This document shows positions 29,061 to 42,100 of a stretch of DNA of 64,000 nt, piece by piece. A model generated the notes under the pieces. It was not told the origin of the DNA, ran no database searches, and saw only the letters and a program-made list of their open reading frames with translations. The stretch is taken from positions 33,025,288 through 33,089,287 of the forward strand of contig OX637288.1 of NCBI GenBank assembly GCA_951799445.1, read 5' to 3'. The translations under genes were made by a program, and so were the position numbers. This DNA is from Pseudisothecium myosuroides (Eukaryota; Streptophyta; Bryopsida; Hypnales; Lembophyllaceae). Positions within the stretch are counted from its first letter, which is position 1; each line of letters begins with the position of its first letter.

Positions 29061-30149
29061 TAAATTAACGTGTGCATCCATGAAACAATAGTAACCACAC
29101 GATAATCATTGACATTTCGTAGGGTTCCAACTTTGTGATGTAGTTGAAAATATGTATGCATTTAGAAATACAAGCTTTATACAAAAATCAATTGTGATCC
29201 TTGCATAGAGAATCTTTTCCTTGAATTGGTGATAAGTTCTCTGTTGATATAGTCATTTATGATCCAAATGTTTAAGAACATGTGTCTTTGTTAATCATAA
29301 ACATAAGTTGTACCAAGGATTGCAAAATGTTAGAGAACTCTACAAAATATATCACTATGCATCAAAAACTGCAATACATAAATGGAAAAACAATATTTCC
29401 TGGATTCCGTTAGTACTCTAACAAATCTAGTATAGAGCTGACCCTGCTGCAAAAAGAACACAAATATCTTTGTTCACTCTTCTTTCATAAAACTTGTATG
29501 CCACATGGGCCTTCTTTATGTAATGTCCACCCCTAAAAAAACTCCTTTGGTACAAAGCACGCCACTTGTTCTTGCATCAAAAAGAACATAGAACCGTTTG
29601 TGCCCTAGGAAAGATATGGACATGGACTTATTTTTGTATATTATACATTCACTTCCTAGCATGGGCATGAATGAACCTACATAACTTCCAATCCAAATGC
29701 AAGTGTATTTTTCAAATCACACTTTGCCATTTCATTCTCCTCCAAATGAATCGCTTACCTTCCAAACCAATCTGATGTCCATTTCTTTTTAGATTGCCAT
29801 TTATTTAATATTTACATACTTTGGAAACCAATTTATAGTTCCTTGATGTTCAAAGGATTGATGAAACAATGTTAGAAGTTGCAGTTGGGCTAAGATCTAT
29901 TTTGAGCCCATCTACTTTAGTAGAAAATAGTTCATGGAGAACCAAGCTATATACACTATACTATGGTTCCAAATGCCCATTTTGAACACCAATCTAGTTT
30001 TGTACTCTCACATTATCATTCAGTGCTCCAGGACTACCTTTCTACTCCTGCTTACATCCTTCCATGAATCTTTGTAATTTCTACTTTATGCATAACATGC
30101 CATTCAAAAATCGTTTGACAAATGAGTGAAGTAACTTACTCGTGTGTCA
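29061..30149. other. Intergenic DNA, nothing recognised
   Basis: No splice-supported exon, no long inverted repeat and no relation to the other repeat families were seen. Confidence 0.55.
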
Positions 30150-30233
30150 TATTCCCTTTGTCTCAAAATAAATCTGTAGTACTCCTACAATATCCTATTA
30201 GAAACCATGGATATATTTTGAGACAAGGGAAGT
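30150..30233. mobile_element. Short Stowaway/mariner-like MITE
   Basis: CCCTTTGTCTCAAAATAAAT at the left and ATATATTTTGAGACAAGGG at the right are inverted copies with few mismatches, about 84 bases end to end. The ends are typical of very short plant mariner-like MITEs. Confidence 0.65.
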
Positions 30234-31249
30234 AGATATTTTCATATTTATTGTAGACATAATAATGATACAACTCTTGGAACAAATAAGATATATAACT
30301 TGTTTCTGACCAGGGCCCCATTTGCACAAGATAAGATGCCCTATTTTCATAAATGAGGAAATATGATGTCAACCAAGGCCTTCATTGTTGTGTGGCCAAT
30401 AACACTTTGGCACCTAAAGAAGTTGCTAATCCCATATTTGCGCGTTTTGAAAATAGATTTGCCTATAGATTGAGAACCAATTGGACTGTAATCTATACTT
30501 CCTTAATTTCTACTAATTCCAAACTAGATGAAAAATTAGCAAAAAATAGTGCAATCTTCATTATAATTTTTATTCCTTGAGTGAAGAAAAATATCCCCAT
30601 CTCCATCTCTCAATTGGATATGTGCTAAAATGCTTAACATTATCGGAAATAGGTTGTACACGTACCTTAGTCAGTTTTTCCAATTGATTAGAATCATTGT
30701 AAACATCGGTTGATACTCCATTGCATTCAGGCAGCAGGACTAATTAGATGGGGATTTTTTTATTTTATTTTTTATTTTTGACAATTTCCATTGCAATTCA
30801 CATTTGAATTGAATTGCAATGGACTAGGTAGATGGGGATTTGATCCACTGATATAATTGAGGACTTTCTGGTACCTACAAGTTTGAGAACATTGAGCTCA
30901 AGCATGCCTGTGCTGGACAATGAAATCAGGGTTTTCATTTTGAGCTAGAATTTGCTCAAAAATGATACAAAATACAAGTAATGTTGTTGGAATAGTGGAT
31001 GAATTTTTTAATATTCTTAGCAGATGAAATAGGTGAATTTTGCTATATAATCTTGGTACGGCATCCCTCCTTTTGGAATGAATGTACAAATCTGTGGATG
31101 AATGTTTGATTTTCATCCCATATTTTCATGTTTATCTTTAATCCATCAACATGGATGAAAATAGCTTCATCATTCTCAAAAATATTGTTTTCTTTACAGT
31201 CCAAAATAAATGAGAGAAAAACAAATTGGGATGAATAATGGTATCCATA

Positions 31250-31458
31250 TTTGGCTGTTTGTTTTGTTATGTTTGTTTGTTATGTTGAGATCTCCCGAAC
31301 CGTGCGTCCCTTGGTCACGTGCTTGGTACTGTCGGAAAGCCCTCGGCAAGGAGGGGTGCACGGGCTTTGTTTCGTGGCGTTTGGACTTGCTACGTGAAAG
31401 TTATTGAATTTCAAAGTTCTTATTGATTTACTTTTTGGTTGTGGCAATGGCACAGGGC
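31250..31458 (-). repeat. Dispersed repeat family I, copy 2
   Basis: It matches 16498-16738 from the GTTTGTTTTGTT run to GGTTGTGGCAATGGCACA, with GAGATCTCCCGAACCGTGCG inside. This copy is more CpG-rich and so may be younger. On the minus strand the A-rich end reads as a tail. Confidence 0.6.
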
Positions 31459-31717
31459 ACACCAGCGTGAGTTATGGGGTTCAAATACTGATGAGGGTCT
31501 TCAAGAAAGAAGCATCTCAAGATTGCATACAGACATGATTGAAATTAACTCCTAAAATTCCTTTTGAAGTGGGGGGATGGATAGTTCTATTAAGCCAGAG
31601 TGGCATTCATTTCAAAGCAAAGATTTTGCTCTGGTTTGAGTGGTTTCCAGCTTCAGTTTAAATGTTCTAACTTAATTTATAGATGCTTCAACTTTACCTA
31701 TTTACACATACTGTACT

Positions 31718-32462
31718 TTAACCTTTAAAGGACGGACCCATGACCACTGATTTCAAGCTTCCTTGTCCATCACTCAGTTTGCTTCCATTTTGCAACTAGA
31801 TATGAATGAAAAATTTTATATTTATTTTTCAGGGATGGAATTACATGTTTTCTTCACTTCATAATTTTTTTAGATTTTTCTGTGAAAAATTGATTTTTTT
31901 GAGAATTTTTGAAGAAAAAGTGAAGAAAAATCATATCAAATAGAAAATTATGTCAAAAAATTGGAAATTTTCACCATGTATGTATATTATAGTGACAAAC
32001 ATCATGGTGTAAACTCAATTTCCGTATCATTCTATAATTAGAAAATAATAGACATCAAAAATACATCCAAAGTTCAAATTGTCATAAAATCTTCAATATT
32101 AGGAATTTTTTCAAAATTCAAATTGGAGTAGAAACTAGAATACATGACCTTCATTTTGTTCGTTGGGCTCAAACTCAAAAAATATCATTTTTGTGGAGAA
32201 ATTTCAGATTTAGAGCAAGGAGCAACAACTTCTCAAAATACACTAAAATAGCAGAATTTTGTGATCCGTTTTTTTTACTAACTTCTCATTTCCGTGAAGA
32301 CAAACACTAGCAAGGCTACAAATTCAATTGGATACCCTTCATAACCTATCATGAAAAGCCAGCAAGAAAAACATGGATGAAAAACTACTTCCAGTCTCTC
32401 TACAGGTGAAGGCATGGTCATCCAAAAGCCACGAAATGGCTGTGGCGGCGTTACAGGGTTAA
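31718..32462 (+). mobile_element. TTAA-bounded element, family F copy 1
   Basis: It opens TTAA-CCTTTAAAGGACGGACCC and closes GGCGTTACAGGG-TTAA; length is 745 bases. The reverse complement of 62225-62959 matches it along almost its whole length, including ATGACCACTGATTTCAAG, CATTTTGCAACTAG and ATTGATTTTTTTGAGAATTT. TIRs are short and imperfect. There is no transposase frame. Confidence 0.75.
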
Positions 32463-33258
32463 CCATCAATTCAACAAATTAATGTAAGCGGCTGGAGCTA
32501 CCTTGCTCGGCTTTTCTTCCTTTATCACAAATGACCACGCTTGGTGGACAGCGACTTGAAGGAAGATGATTTGCTGTACTGTACATCTTCTTTTGTGTTA
32601 ATTTTTTCATGTTGCACGGGAACTGAATGCGACAGAGGTGTGGTGAGTTGAAGTCATGTGTGGCTTGTCACTCCAAGTCGCACGAAGCTATTGTCAATTG
32701 TTATCAGCAAAACACTCGTGTAGCTCTCAAGGAGAAACAAAACAAAGCGTACACGATATGTACAATGACCCCGGGTGTCCCGAAAGCATCCAAATGAGCA
32801 TTTGAATGGAGTTTCATTCTTTAATATTTAATTATTTTAATTGTTGGTTGTGAGTGAAGAATTTATTCATTCATGATCCCACACCATAATTATATGATAA
32901 TGATATAGAAAGAGAGAAGCAGTGTAAAATACTCTTTTATTTTTCAAAAAATTGTTTAAAAAATGAACCTATTTCAAAACTTTTTTATTTTTTTTATCTC
33001 GTAGGACAAAAAAATTGGATAAAAAAACCCACGGTGAATTTGTAGAGACTAGCGTTTGGGATTTTTTTGAGTCTTACCAACTATTTTTTATTTTATTCCC
33101 ACATAGAACTGTTTTTTTGAGTACCAAGACCATTTTTTTCAATATTTTTTTTACTCCAAGTAGATTTTTTTCCAAAAAAATCTTATCCGGATTTTGTCAG
33201 ATGTTTTCAAATGGCAAACAATTTTTTTCCCAATTCTAGTGGGCTAACAAGTGAACTA
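32463..33258. other. Intergenic DNA; 32465-32790 is GC-richer, function unknown
   Basis: The first 330 bases are less AT-rich than the surroundings and contain ordinary-looking sequence without a frame longer than about 40 codons. They may be a decayed gene fragment. The rest is poly(T)/poly(A)-rich. Confidence 0.35.
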
Positions 33259-33789
33259 CTAAGGTGGGTATCCCCAAACATTAGATGTTTTTTGAAGGCA
33301 TTGGAGGGCCATTTCAACCTTGTTTCCTTGGCTGTTATGAACAGTGCTGAAGTCAAAATATTAAAATAATAATAAATTTAAAAAATAAATATATATATTT
33401 TAAAAAAAAATTAAAATTATTATCTGACGTGGCAGTTGTTGTGCCACATCAGACTGCTGCAGCAGCAGAGTTCCCACAATCCGGGAACTCCAGGGAACTG
33501 GCGGCCTTGTTTAGTAGGTGAATCTCATCTGATGAACTGCCACTTTTTGCTAAGAGTAGTTCCTATTATTAGACTGATCAAATTTTCATATGTTCTTGTT
33601 GGCAAGTGAAAGGAGGTTCCAACGCACCAGAGAATGTGGCATTTGGATATTGTATGCAAAAGTTCTTAAGGAACAAAGTTTGTTTCTAAAATAGTTTCTT
33701 CCACATAGGTATAGAATTGATTTTGGAGACGTGCACAAAGTAAAGATGGCGGTTCTCCATCTGTTACACATTTGGGGTACCTACCTTAA
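33259..33789. mobile_element. AGGTGGG-type inverted-repeat element, copy 2, carrying a family H segment
   Basis: The left end TAAGGTGGGTATCCCCAAA and the right end TTTGGGGTACCTACCTTA are inverted copies. The family H segment (GGAGGGCCATTT, AT-rich core, CTGACGTGGCAGTTGTTGTG, then GGGAACTCCAGGGAACTGG) lies inside at about 33291-33520, so it is probably a nested insertion. Confidence 0.6.
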
Positions 33790-34780
33790 CTGGCGGTTGT
33801 CCCTGAACATTGGTAGGTCTAATTTTATTTATTTATTTATTTCCATGTGACATTTGTGACCATTGTATTAAAAAAAAACGAGAAAGCCACAGAGAGGATG
33901 GTAACTTAGGTATAATTTTACATTCTACAAATGAGCCCAGATAGCAAATGCTTCCCACAACTGCACTTGTCTCTTTTTCAGACTTCTACTCCATGACACA
34001 GACTACCTCACGTCCTCACCCACTAAGCTTAAGTTACAGGATCGTTTGGAATTTCTGCATTGCTCTTATCAATTCCAAACTTGAAGGCTGACTGGACTTC
34101 TCCTGCGGTTGTCCTCAGTCTGCGTCTTAAGTTATGGCTCACATCAGACTGGACTGACCAGGAGGGCGAGCAAACAGATAAGTTAGACTTCAGTTGGACT
34201 TCAGTTGGACCATCAGCAGCAGCCCACAGTCAGTCATTTGATGTTGTTGTAACCCAAGTTAACCTTTGAAAAAACAACAACAACAACAACAACTTAAGTT
34301 AACCTAAAGTTGCAGTAAGGAACTGAACTGAACTGAAGTAAGTTATGTTCTGAAGTTGTCCATGAGCTGAGCAAAAACGAAAACTGGGAGTGACTGTATG
34401 ATTCCATTGTGGAGACAGCTCGTTCCCCTTCTCAGCAATAAATTCCTGTGATTTCCTGCTAAATTCTCACCTTGTTTATTCAGTTCCAGGAAGATTGATC
34501 CATCATGTCCAAGTGAGTTTTTAAAATTACATCCACTCGTGGGAATTGTCCACGTGTTTAAGAAAATAAAATGAAATAAAATTACTTCCACTTTTTCTGG
34601 AAGCTATTGTACTTGTATAGTGATTTGGTCTTAAAGTAAAACTGGCAAGCAAGGGAAACGGCAAGTGAGCGTGGTAACTTGAGTTCTCACATTAGGTCAG
34701 TGTATCATGACCGACAGTAGGAGTGAGATATGAAAATCATGGAGGACTCCTGATTTTCTTCAGTGCATTATCAATTTCAT
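33790..34780. other. Intergenic DNA with a CAA microsatellite
   Basis: A (CAA)n run lies at 34269-34292, next to repeated GGACTTCAGTT and AACTGAACTG words. Frames here are short and without recognisable protein. The segment 34010-34260 is GC-richer and of unknown origin. Confidence 0.45.
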
Positions 34781-35054
34781 CAATGCCAATTCTTGGCCGG
34801 GGTGAACTGACCCCCCCCCCTCGCTTGGCCACTCGGAAAAACGCTGAATTTTTTTATTTTCCATTCATGACAAAATTTGCAAATTTTGAATTCATATTTG
34901 CAATCAGAGGCCCTAAATTAACTTGGAGAGGTGTATGAGGTAAATTAATCGGGCACAAAATAGGGGGCATTTTTTTTTACTTGCACCCATGGATTGAATT
35001 GGAGTGGCCGAGTGAGGGGGCCAGTTCACCCCGACCCAATTCTTGCCATTGGTC
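34781..35054. mobile_element. GC-ended inverted-repeat element (single copy)
   Basis: CGGGGTGAACTGACCCCC with CTTGGCCACTCGG at the left and GGAGTGGCCGAGTGAGG with CCAGTTCACCCCGAC at the right form inverted arms of about 45 bases around an AT-rich centre. It resembles a MITE with long TIRs. No target duplication was resolved. Confidence 0.6.
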
Positions 35055-35399
35055 AATCCTATGTTAAAAAAGAACAGGAAGATAGTTCAAAGTTAGGGAA
35101 TGGAATTGGGAATAAATTGGATTGCAATTTTGAAAACATCAACAAAAAAACAGTGAAAAAATCTATTTTTTTAATATTTTGAATAAAAGAAAGAGAAATA
35201 ATTGGACTTTGTACTCAAAAAAATGGCTCAATTTGGGAATGGAAGGAAAATAGCTGGTAAAACTAAAAAAACTTCCCAAACATTGGTCGTCAATTGCTAA
35301 CAAATTGGATTGACTAATTGTTCAAATCTGGCCTTAAGTATCAGGTATGAGAGATGACAAGTAGACATATGGACAATGACATTGTAACCAAATTTGGAT

Positions 35400-36262
35400 T
35401 TAAGGTGGGCACCCAAAAATGCACCATTGACCCATTATTGCCATTGTCGCTCTGTATACATCTTTAACCCCTAAAGTCCCATTGGCCCTACGGGGGCCAA
35501 AATGCAAGTTCAGGTAGGCTCACATGGTCTCAATATTCATCATAATTTTCTAAAACTTCTTATAAAGTTAGAAAAACACATAAGTTTCTTGGGAATATAA
35601 TTTTTATTTCAATCGATGCCCGGAAGCAAAAGTTATTGCACAAAAAGCCAAATATGGAGGTCGGCGGGCAGCCCAAAAAAAATCACAAAAAGTCAAAATA
35701 ATTTTTTTAGTTTTTTTTTCTTAAAGTATTATATTTTTGTCTACATGTAAAACTTTGATTCATTCTATTTGGACTAGTGATGAGAAAGTTATGGACAATC
35801 TTGTTTTTCGGGCAATCTAAGTAGTTCTTGAAAAAAAAACTTTTTACCCAACTTTGAATGCTAATATCTTCCAATCTGTATAGTCAAATTTGATGAAATT
35901 TTTACCACATGATCTCAGACAAGTGAAGTACAAGATCCTATAGTTAGATTCTAAAAAAAATGTTTTTTTTGCTTTCATGGATGAATGCAACAGAAATGGT
36001 AGTTTAGAGTGGTTTTTGACAGAAAAATAGCCTTGGGACTTTAGGGGTTAAAATCAATATCTACCTACTTCGAAGAAAACTCTACCCAATTTTTTTGACC
36101 CTTTGTAACTTTTGCATATGATTGAAATGTTGCGTTCTCTAGGGCATTGGAATTTTATTTAACTTGCCAACAAAAAAATATGAAAATTTGACCAATCTAA
36201 TAATACCGGCAGTAATTAGGCATAGTAGCAAAAAGTGTTGATTTGGGGGTTGCCCACCTTAA
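35400..36262. mobile_element. AGGTGGG-type inverted-repeat element, copy 1, interrupted by a TTAA element
   Basis: The left end TTTAAGGTGGGCACCCAAA and right end TTTGGGGGTTGCCCACCTTAA are inverted copies. The element is split by the complete family A copy at 35464-36051, leaving about 275 bases of its own sequence. Confidence 0.65.
35464..36051. mobile_element. TTAA-bounded element, family A copy 2 (inverted relative to copy 1)
   Basis: It opens TTAA-CCCCTAAAGTCCCA and closes TGGGACTTTAGGGG-TTAA, a perfect 14-base TIR. The reverse complement shows CAAGGCTATTTTTCTGTC, AAAACCACTCTAAACTACC and CCGGGCATCGATTG, matching the order in 10054-10985. It is shorter than copy 1 (588 versus 932 bases). 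Confidence 0.85.
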
Positions 36263-37789
36263 ACAGTGGCAATAAATTATTGCCATGTTTGCCCCTCAAA
36301 TCTCTTCTTGAGATAGGCATGAATGTTCATTTCTAAGTCATACCAAAGTTTGAAGTTAATCTCAAACTTGGAATCAAACTTGGAAGGTCATGGAAAGTAG
36401 CTATGTTCGGCATAGTTTAAATAAATAAAAAGGTTAAAGGTTTAGGGTTTAGGATTTAGAATTCAAGTTAGCTCTAAATGAAAAATGCATAAAAATTGTG
36501 TGAATTAGGTGTGTGATATGTGTAGCAATTGCTAAGCATTTATTTTTCTTTCTAGTACAAAATGACTTGTTGAAAACCTAAATATGTTCAAAAAGTTCAA
36601 TCATGTGAAAGGAAAATATTTGTTTATATATTTGGCATGTGTAATATGCACCTAATTTAAGTCATATCCATACGTTTATCGCATACCAACAACACCAATC
36701 TTTCAATCTGTACAAACAAAATGCAATTATTTTTGTAGCCTTTAAGTTTGAATTGCTACAATAGTAGTTTTAATAAACCATGCATGGTCTCTTTGCTATT
36801 TCAAGAATGTATTTTGCAATGTTGAATCACCACTTTGTCTAGCAATACAAAAAGAAATGAGCACTTGAATTCACCTGATTTCTATAATAAGAGATTAATT
36901 CCATAATAATGCCATTGCTAATGAGAATATGAGGATTTATAAAAAGCCTCCAAGAATTGTATGCAAATTTTAAAAATAAAATGTATGCTCTATATACTCT
37001 TTCCCCCCTTAAAGACTAGAGGTAGTCCAAATTTCTAGATGTAGTATAAAATACAATTTAGAATAATAATTTAATAGTGACTCTCCTACGATAGTTGTAA
37101 AATATGATTCGTAGATCATATCCATACGGGTAGATCAACTACGCTAGAATACAAACCAAGATTTTTCAATAAAATTTGAAGCCAAAAATTAAAGTTTTAT
37201 TTTGAAATCAATTTTAGACTAAATATTTGTGATTTTCACAAGAATCTTTTTCATTTAAGTTCAAAATATTAAGTTCTAATCATGTTAATTTTTGAAGATT
37301 TTTATTTTACTTCTTTATATACATTGACTGAACTATTCTAAAGGGTCATTTTTTGAACTGAAATAGTTATTTTTTTAGGATGGAACAACCAATATCCTTT
37401 AAACAAAGGAATATTTGCAAAGCAAAGTCTTCAAAATCTATACCATACAAATGTTAAAGAACTAACAAAAGAATCTTCAAAAAAATTGATGGATAAAAAA
37501 AATGCATTTGTACATGCTTGGGGTTTGTTTGCATTCATTCATTGTTCAAGATTTGAATGTCTGGTCCTTTAGGGGGTAAAAGAAGATGCATTATGCAAAG
37601 AGGTTGTGATAATAAACTAAGCAAGATGTCAAAGTAGTCATTTGAAGTTTGTGGCCCACATCCGTCTTCCCCCAACTAAGGATAAATGTAAAAAATTACC
37701 TCTATTTTGTGGTTGCTTAGTGTCCCGTATTCATCACCTTTCCTACTATGTAAGTTAGGAGGCTTGAACTTAGACCTGGCATTAAAAGC
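36263..37789. other. AT-rich intergenic DNA, nothing recognised
   Basis: No exon is supported. GTTTAGGGTTTAGG near 36439 is a short telomere-like word. GTCCTTTAGGGGGTAAAAG near 37565 looks like a worn right end of a TTAA-type element whose left end I could not find. Confidence 0.5.
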
Positions 37790-38045
37790 AAACATGACTT
37801 AGACGTACATTTTGCTTTCTTCAATGTACCAACTATGCACATTTCAAGAGGTGGTCGCTTTTGATGACCACAAATGACCACTTTTTTCCAACTTTAAAAA
37901 TTTGTAACTAATTCCACAAAGGTTCAAAAAGTATGAAACGACTTGGGTTAGATGTCAATTCCACTTGTCTTTCAAGGAAAATTTACTGAAAAATATTTCA
38001 AGATGTTTTACTTCCCCAAAATTCAGTTTCAGCACTTAGATGATT
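37790..38045. repeat. Dispersed repeat family J, copy 1
   Basis: It is related to 60395-60652: ACATTTTGCTTTCTT followed by AATGTACCAA, then AAAAAGTATG, GGTTAGATGTCAATTCCA and TTTCAAGGAAAATTTACT in the same order and spacing. No coding frame. Confidence 0.65.
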
Positions 38046-39178
38046 GCTTTATGGACCTCCTACCTTACTTCATTTCTCCCATCCAATTTGGGGCCTCTGA
38101 ATCCAAATTTGAATCCACAATTTCCAAATTTGATCAAGGGTGACAAATGAAAAATTCTTTAGTGTTTTCCCCATTGGGACTTCAAATGCCTGACCACTTT
38201 AACGTCCTGCATAACTAACTGTCGAATGACAATGTGAAAAGGACCATTGAAACCTGCTGAAAGAAAGCTGACAATCTGACATCCGTCTGCTAAAGCTCAG
38301 GTAGTCAGGTACACAGAATGTGTTCATATCTTCCCATGATTCGGGAGTTCAACGCGCTTGCTTGCCTGACTGGACCACAAGATAAGGCCTTGAAGTCTGT
38401 GAAGCTGAGAACTCACTCCTCTGGTAGGAACTCAGTCTACTGTAGTCTCAAAGATGCAGCACAAATGGACATGATTGATTGCTGGGTCAAAACCACTGCT
38501 CATACTGCATTGTTCATCGAAATGAAATACCATTATTTTTAAAAAAACACTTCATAATATCATACACGTTCTCCTAAGTAGAAACTGTTGATGCTAAGTT
38601 ATGAAATTTCTAAGGTTTGAAAGTGACAACCATCTCCTTGGCATCTTTATCATTGAATGACAATTGTGAATTCCAGCCATGCTACAAGTTGTCCAAACAA
38701 TATGACCTCTGATTCACTAGTTACAAAAGAGAGCATCCGTCAACTCAATTTTCTGGACTTCAAAACATAACCCTCAGGCATAGTAGCTGAAATTAGGTTA
38801 TAATTAGGTTATAACATGGCATAACATGTCTCTTTGTGCGTGAAGTCAAATTTCTTTATAGGTTGTTTTGGTACAAGGTGTACGGACATTCTAGGATCAT
38901 TGTAGTCAAAGTTACATAATCTCCCCTAATATGCGACAAGATTTAGCAAACATTTGGAGCATAGTTATGTAGATCCATTAAATACAAGAAACTCGAATCA
39001 GGCGCACACGCTGCAGATTACTCAGCATTTGCCTGTGAAGAATGGGATGAGGTCACACACCAAAACTAGCTATTCAACTTTGAATTTCCGAGTTGCAGAA
39101 GATAGCTTCAGCAGAGGCCGTGGTGTTGATGCACTCAGCGTAGTTCGTGTGCTTGGTTTAGAGAGACCTCATACGGAC

Positions 39179-42100
39179 TTACGAGTTACGACGGGCTTGG
39201 GTTCGGTTAAAAACAAAGACGCCCCCAGTGCCAAGAGCCCGCCCCACAAGCAAGTTGCTGTCCAAAAATGTTAGGTTGTACCATGCTCCAATAGGAGCCC
39301 TGCATTTTCATGAAATTCTACCACATGAGGACTTTTTTTGTAACATGTCAAAAGAAAGTACGGCTTCTGTTACAAAATATGAAATGATAGGGGGTGGAGG
39401 ACCACCAAATCATAAATGAAAAACAACACCAATCTTCGATTAGATTACCTTGTGGCATTCTCAGGTTGAGTTTGTGACCTTCTGAGTGGAAATCGTAAGT
39501 CCAAACTTCGTAGAAACTGCAAAATCTGTAAAATGAAAAGACCACAGGCAGCACAGAAAATTTGTCAAAATCTAGTCAGTATTGAATAACAGGAAACCAA
39601 ACCTCAAAAAATTCCAAAGCAACAGGAGCTATAGGAGTTAGAGAATAGCACTTTGTCATCAAGATCTTGACTGGAATAAGGCATGTTCCTCATCCACCGT
39701 CTAGAGCTACTCATTCTTTGTGAAAGAAGTTTGACAGTATGATACAATAAAGAAGATTATGAAGCGTGCACACGAGGTGGATTTCTCTCGGTAAAGGTCA
39801 AGTATACTTCACTTACACATCAAAAGGACTCGGTTGGTTTCCACTAATGCTCACATGCTCTAGAACACTTTATTTCCTTGCAAAATATATGAATGAACCG
39901 AAGAATATATTGCACGAACTCAGCAAGAGCAGTCTCCAGCATGATAAAGCGCTAGCAATGTAGCTTTAATAGTGACATGAAAGACGGATGTTCAACGACG
40001 AACTGCAACTCCATGCGTTCCATAAAAATCGTAATTAAAAAGAGAAGTCGGACGAGAAGTACCTGAAGATTGATAAAAGTGCGAGGCAAAAGTGCTGGAG
40101 CAATGAACGTTTCCAATTCTGGACTTATCTCGACTTCAGCTACTCTTGCCTGAAGTGCACCCCACCCCACAAGTCTTACCAAACATAAGACATGGAATCA
40201 ACCCTCTTAAGTGCATGCCCGCAGAGACAACAAGCTGCTCTGGCTACCAAAATTAGTGTGACTTCGTTTCGTACCGGGGTTGCACACATGACGTGGTAAA
40301 ATAATGACCACTTCCTAAATACTGCACAGACAACGAATTCCAAAAGTGTACCTCTTCAAAATTCAGAACGATGCTGCGAGGACTCGCAACAGAGAACTTG
40401 GCTGACACAATGAGGGTTGCGCCCTCATTCTCCTACATAGAAATGCGAAAAATGAACATTAAAAATGACGAAAATAATAAAAGCAGGTGGGAAAAATTGA
40501 ACAGTTAGAACCATAAACGTACAAGGATTGAAAAGGAAAGCAAAAGAAGACACAAAACCAACGAAGTGTGCTGAAAAGAGATCATAACATTCCATTTCCA
40601 AATTACAACAATGCCACAACCTGAATCTGACTGAGCACAGCGCTCTTACAAAATAGGCCTGCCCAGAATAACCCCCGAAATTGGACCAGTGAGTCGGTAG
40701 AAAGGAAAGTATACAAAACGAGGCACATGTGAAGACAAAAAAAAGCCACATAGGAGCCACAAACCTGTAGAAGTCCTCGAACGCTCCACCGCACAATATT
40801 TTCAACAGTTCCACCATCTGTTCTGCCTTTACAGTCGAAATTCTGATACACTTGTCCAACCTGCTCATAAACCCAATTACTAACATCACAACACTAAAGA
40901 TTGCTCAGACCTAAATCGAATTCAGTTACAAAATGTCGACTATCCTAGCTTCCAGAGACAGTTGCAAGTCAGGAAGATGTGACCAGACTGTACTCGGCCC
41001 AAAAGCACATAGATTCCAACGCATCTCCTACCGGAATTCAACCAAGGTATTGGTAAATACATGGACTCGTCACTCCAGAAGCAACAACTAGAAAGTCTAA
41101 TCGACACGAGCGAGAAAAGAGAAAACAAGAGGGTGGAAAAAAAGACTTAGAAAAAAGGGTTTCACCTGCAGTAAGGGGAGATTAGCCGCTTGTAGGAGCG
41201 AGATGACATCAGGAGCCGTCGTATATTGAAGTAACCAAGTCCCGTGCAGCTGGTCTAGCACTAACGGCGTTCCTGCGTTGAACTTCTCCACGCCCACCTG
41301 GCTTTCCCATGCAGATTAGCCTGCGTCATGAGTTAACATCAACGCACATCCAAAGGCTTTACAAGAATGTACTCTTACAAATAACTACAGTAGCTCTAAA
41401 TCTAAACTATCAGACTTGAGAAACAAGCTCTTAAAAAGACTGCTCTTCAAAATAACTGTATGCTTCCAATCATTACCCAAGAGGTGAATTATGGTCCTCT
41501 CCGTGATTCAAATTTCCAATGTTCCGTCATCTTGCGCATCGACAATGCAAAAGATTTCCCAGTAATGGTAATAATAGAATGCAAAATGGCTGCCACATGA
41601 TTGGCGGGGTTTACTACCGACCAGAATGATGGCGTGATATAAGAGTTGATGCCACGTTAACCCTCAAACGTAACAAGTGATCCGATGGATCATTTGAGGG
41701 TCAAAAAAATCAATTGTTGCAAAGAAAATGGTTTCAAATGCTTTTGAGTAAATCTAAGACCAACATTCATTTGTTCTCTAGTTTCACTAACAGTTTGAAT
41801 CATGGAAACCAGATCAATATCAAGAGATATAAGAGAGTTTCAAACTTACACTTCAGTAGAAAACAGCAAAATACTGACTGTCCATAAATCCATCAGCTTT
41901 TCATTCTAAGTGTTCAAATGCACGTTTCCATGCATTTGCTCCAAAACTAATTTAACTTTGGATTCACTTAATCATTCAAAAACCAAGAACACTAAAAATA
42001 AGTGGAACATCACTTGTTTGATGACCTACTTTAAGTCAATGGAAAATATCAATTATCTACATAGACGAGGAGAATTTTGGTTCTTAGCTCCATTTTGATA

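Noticed and set aside
39348..39554. 68-codon frame over fibrillin exon 7
   Set aside because: It is a different frame from the one fixed by the splice sites; the true exon is 39449-39525 reading ILQFLRSLDLRFPLRR.
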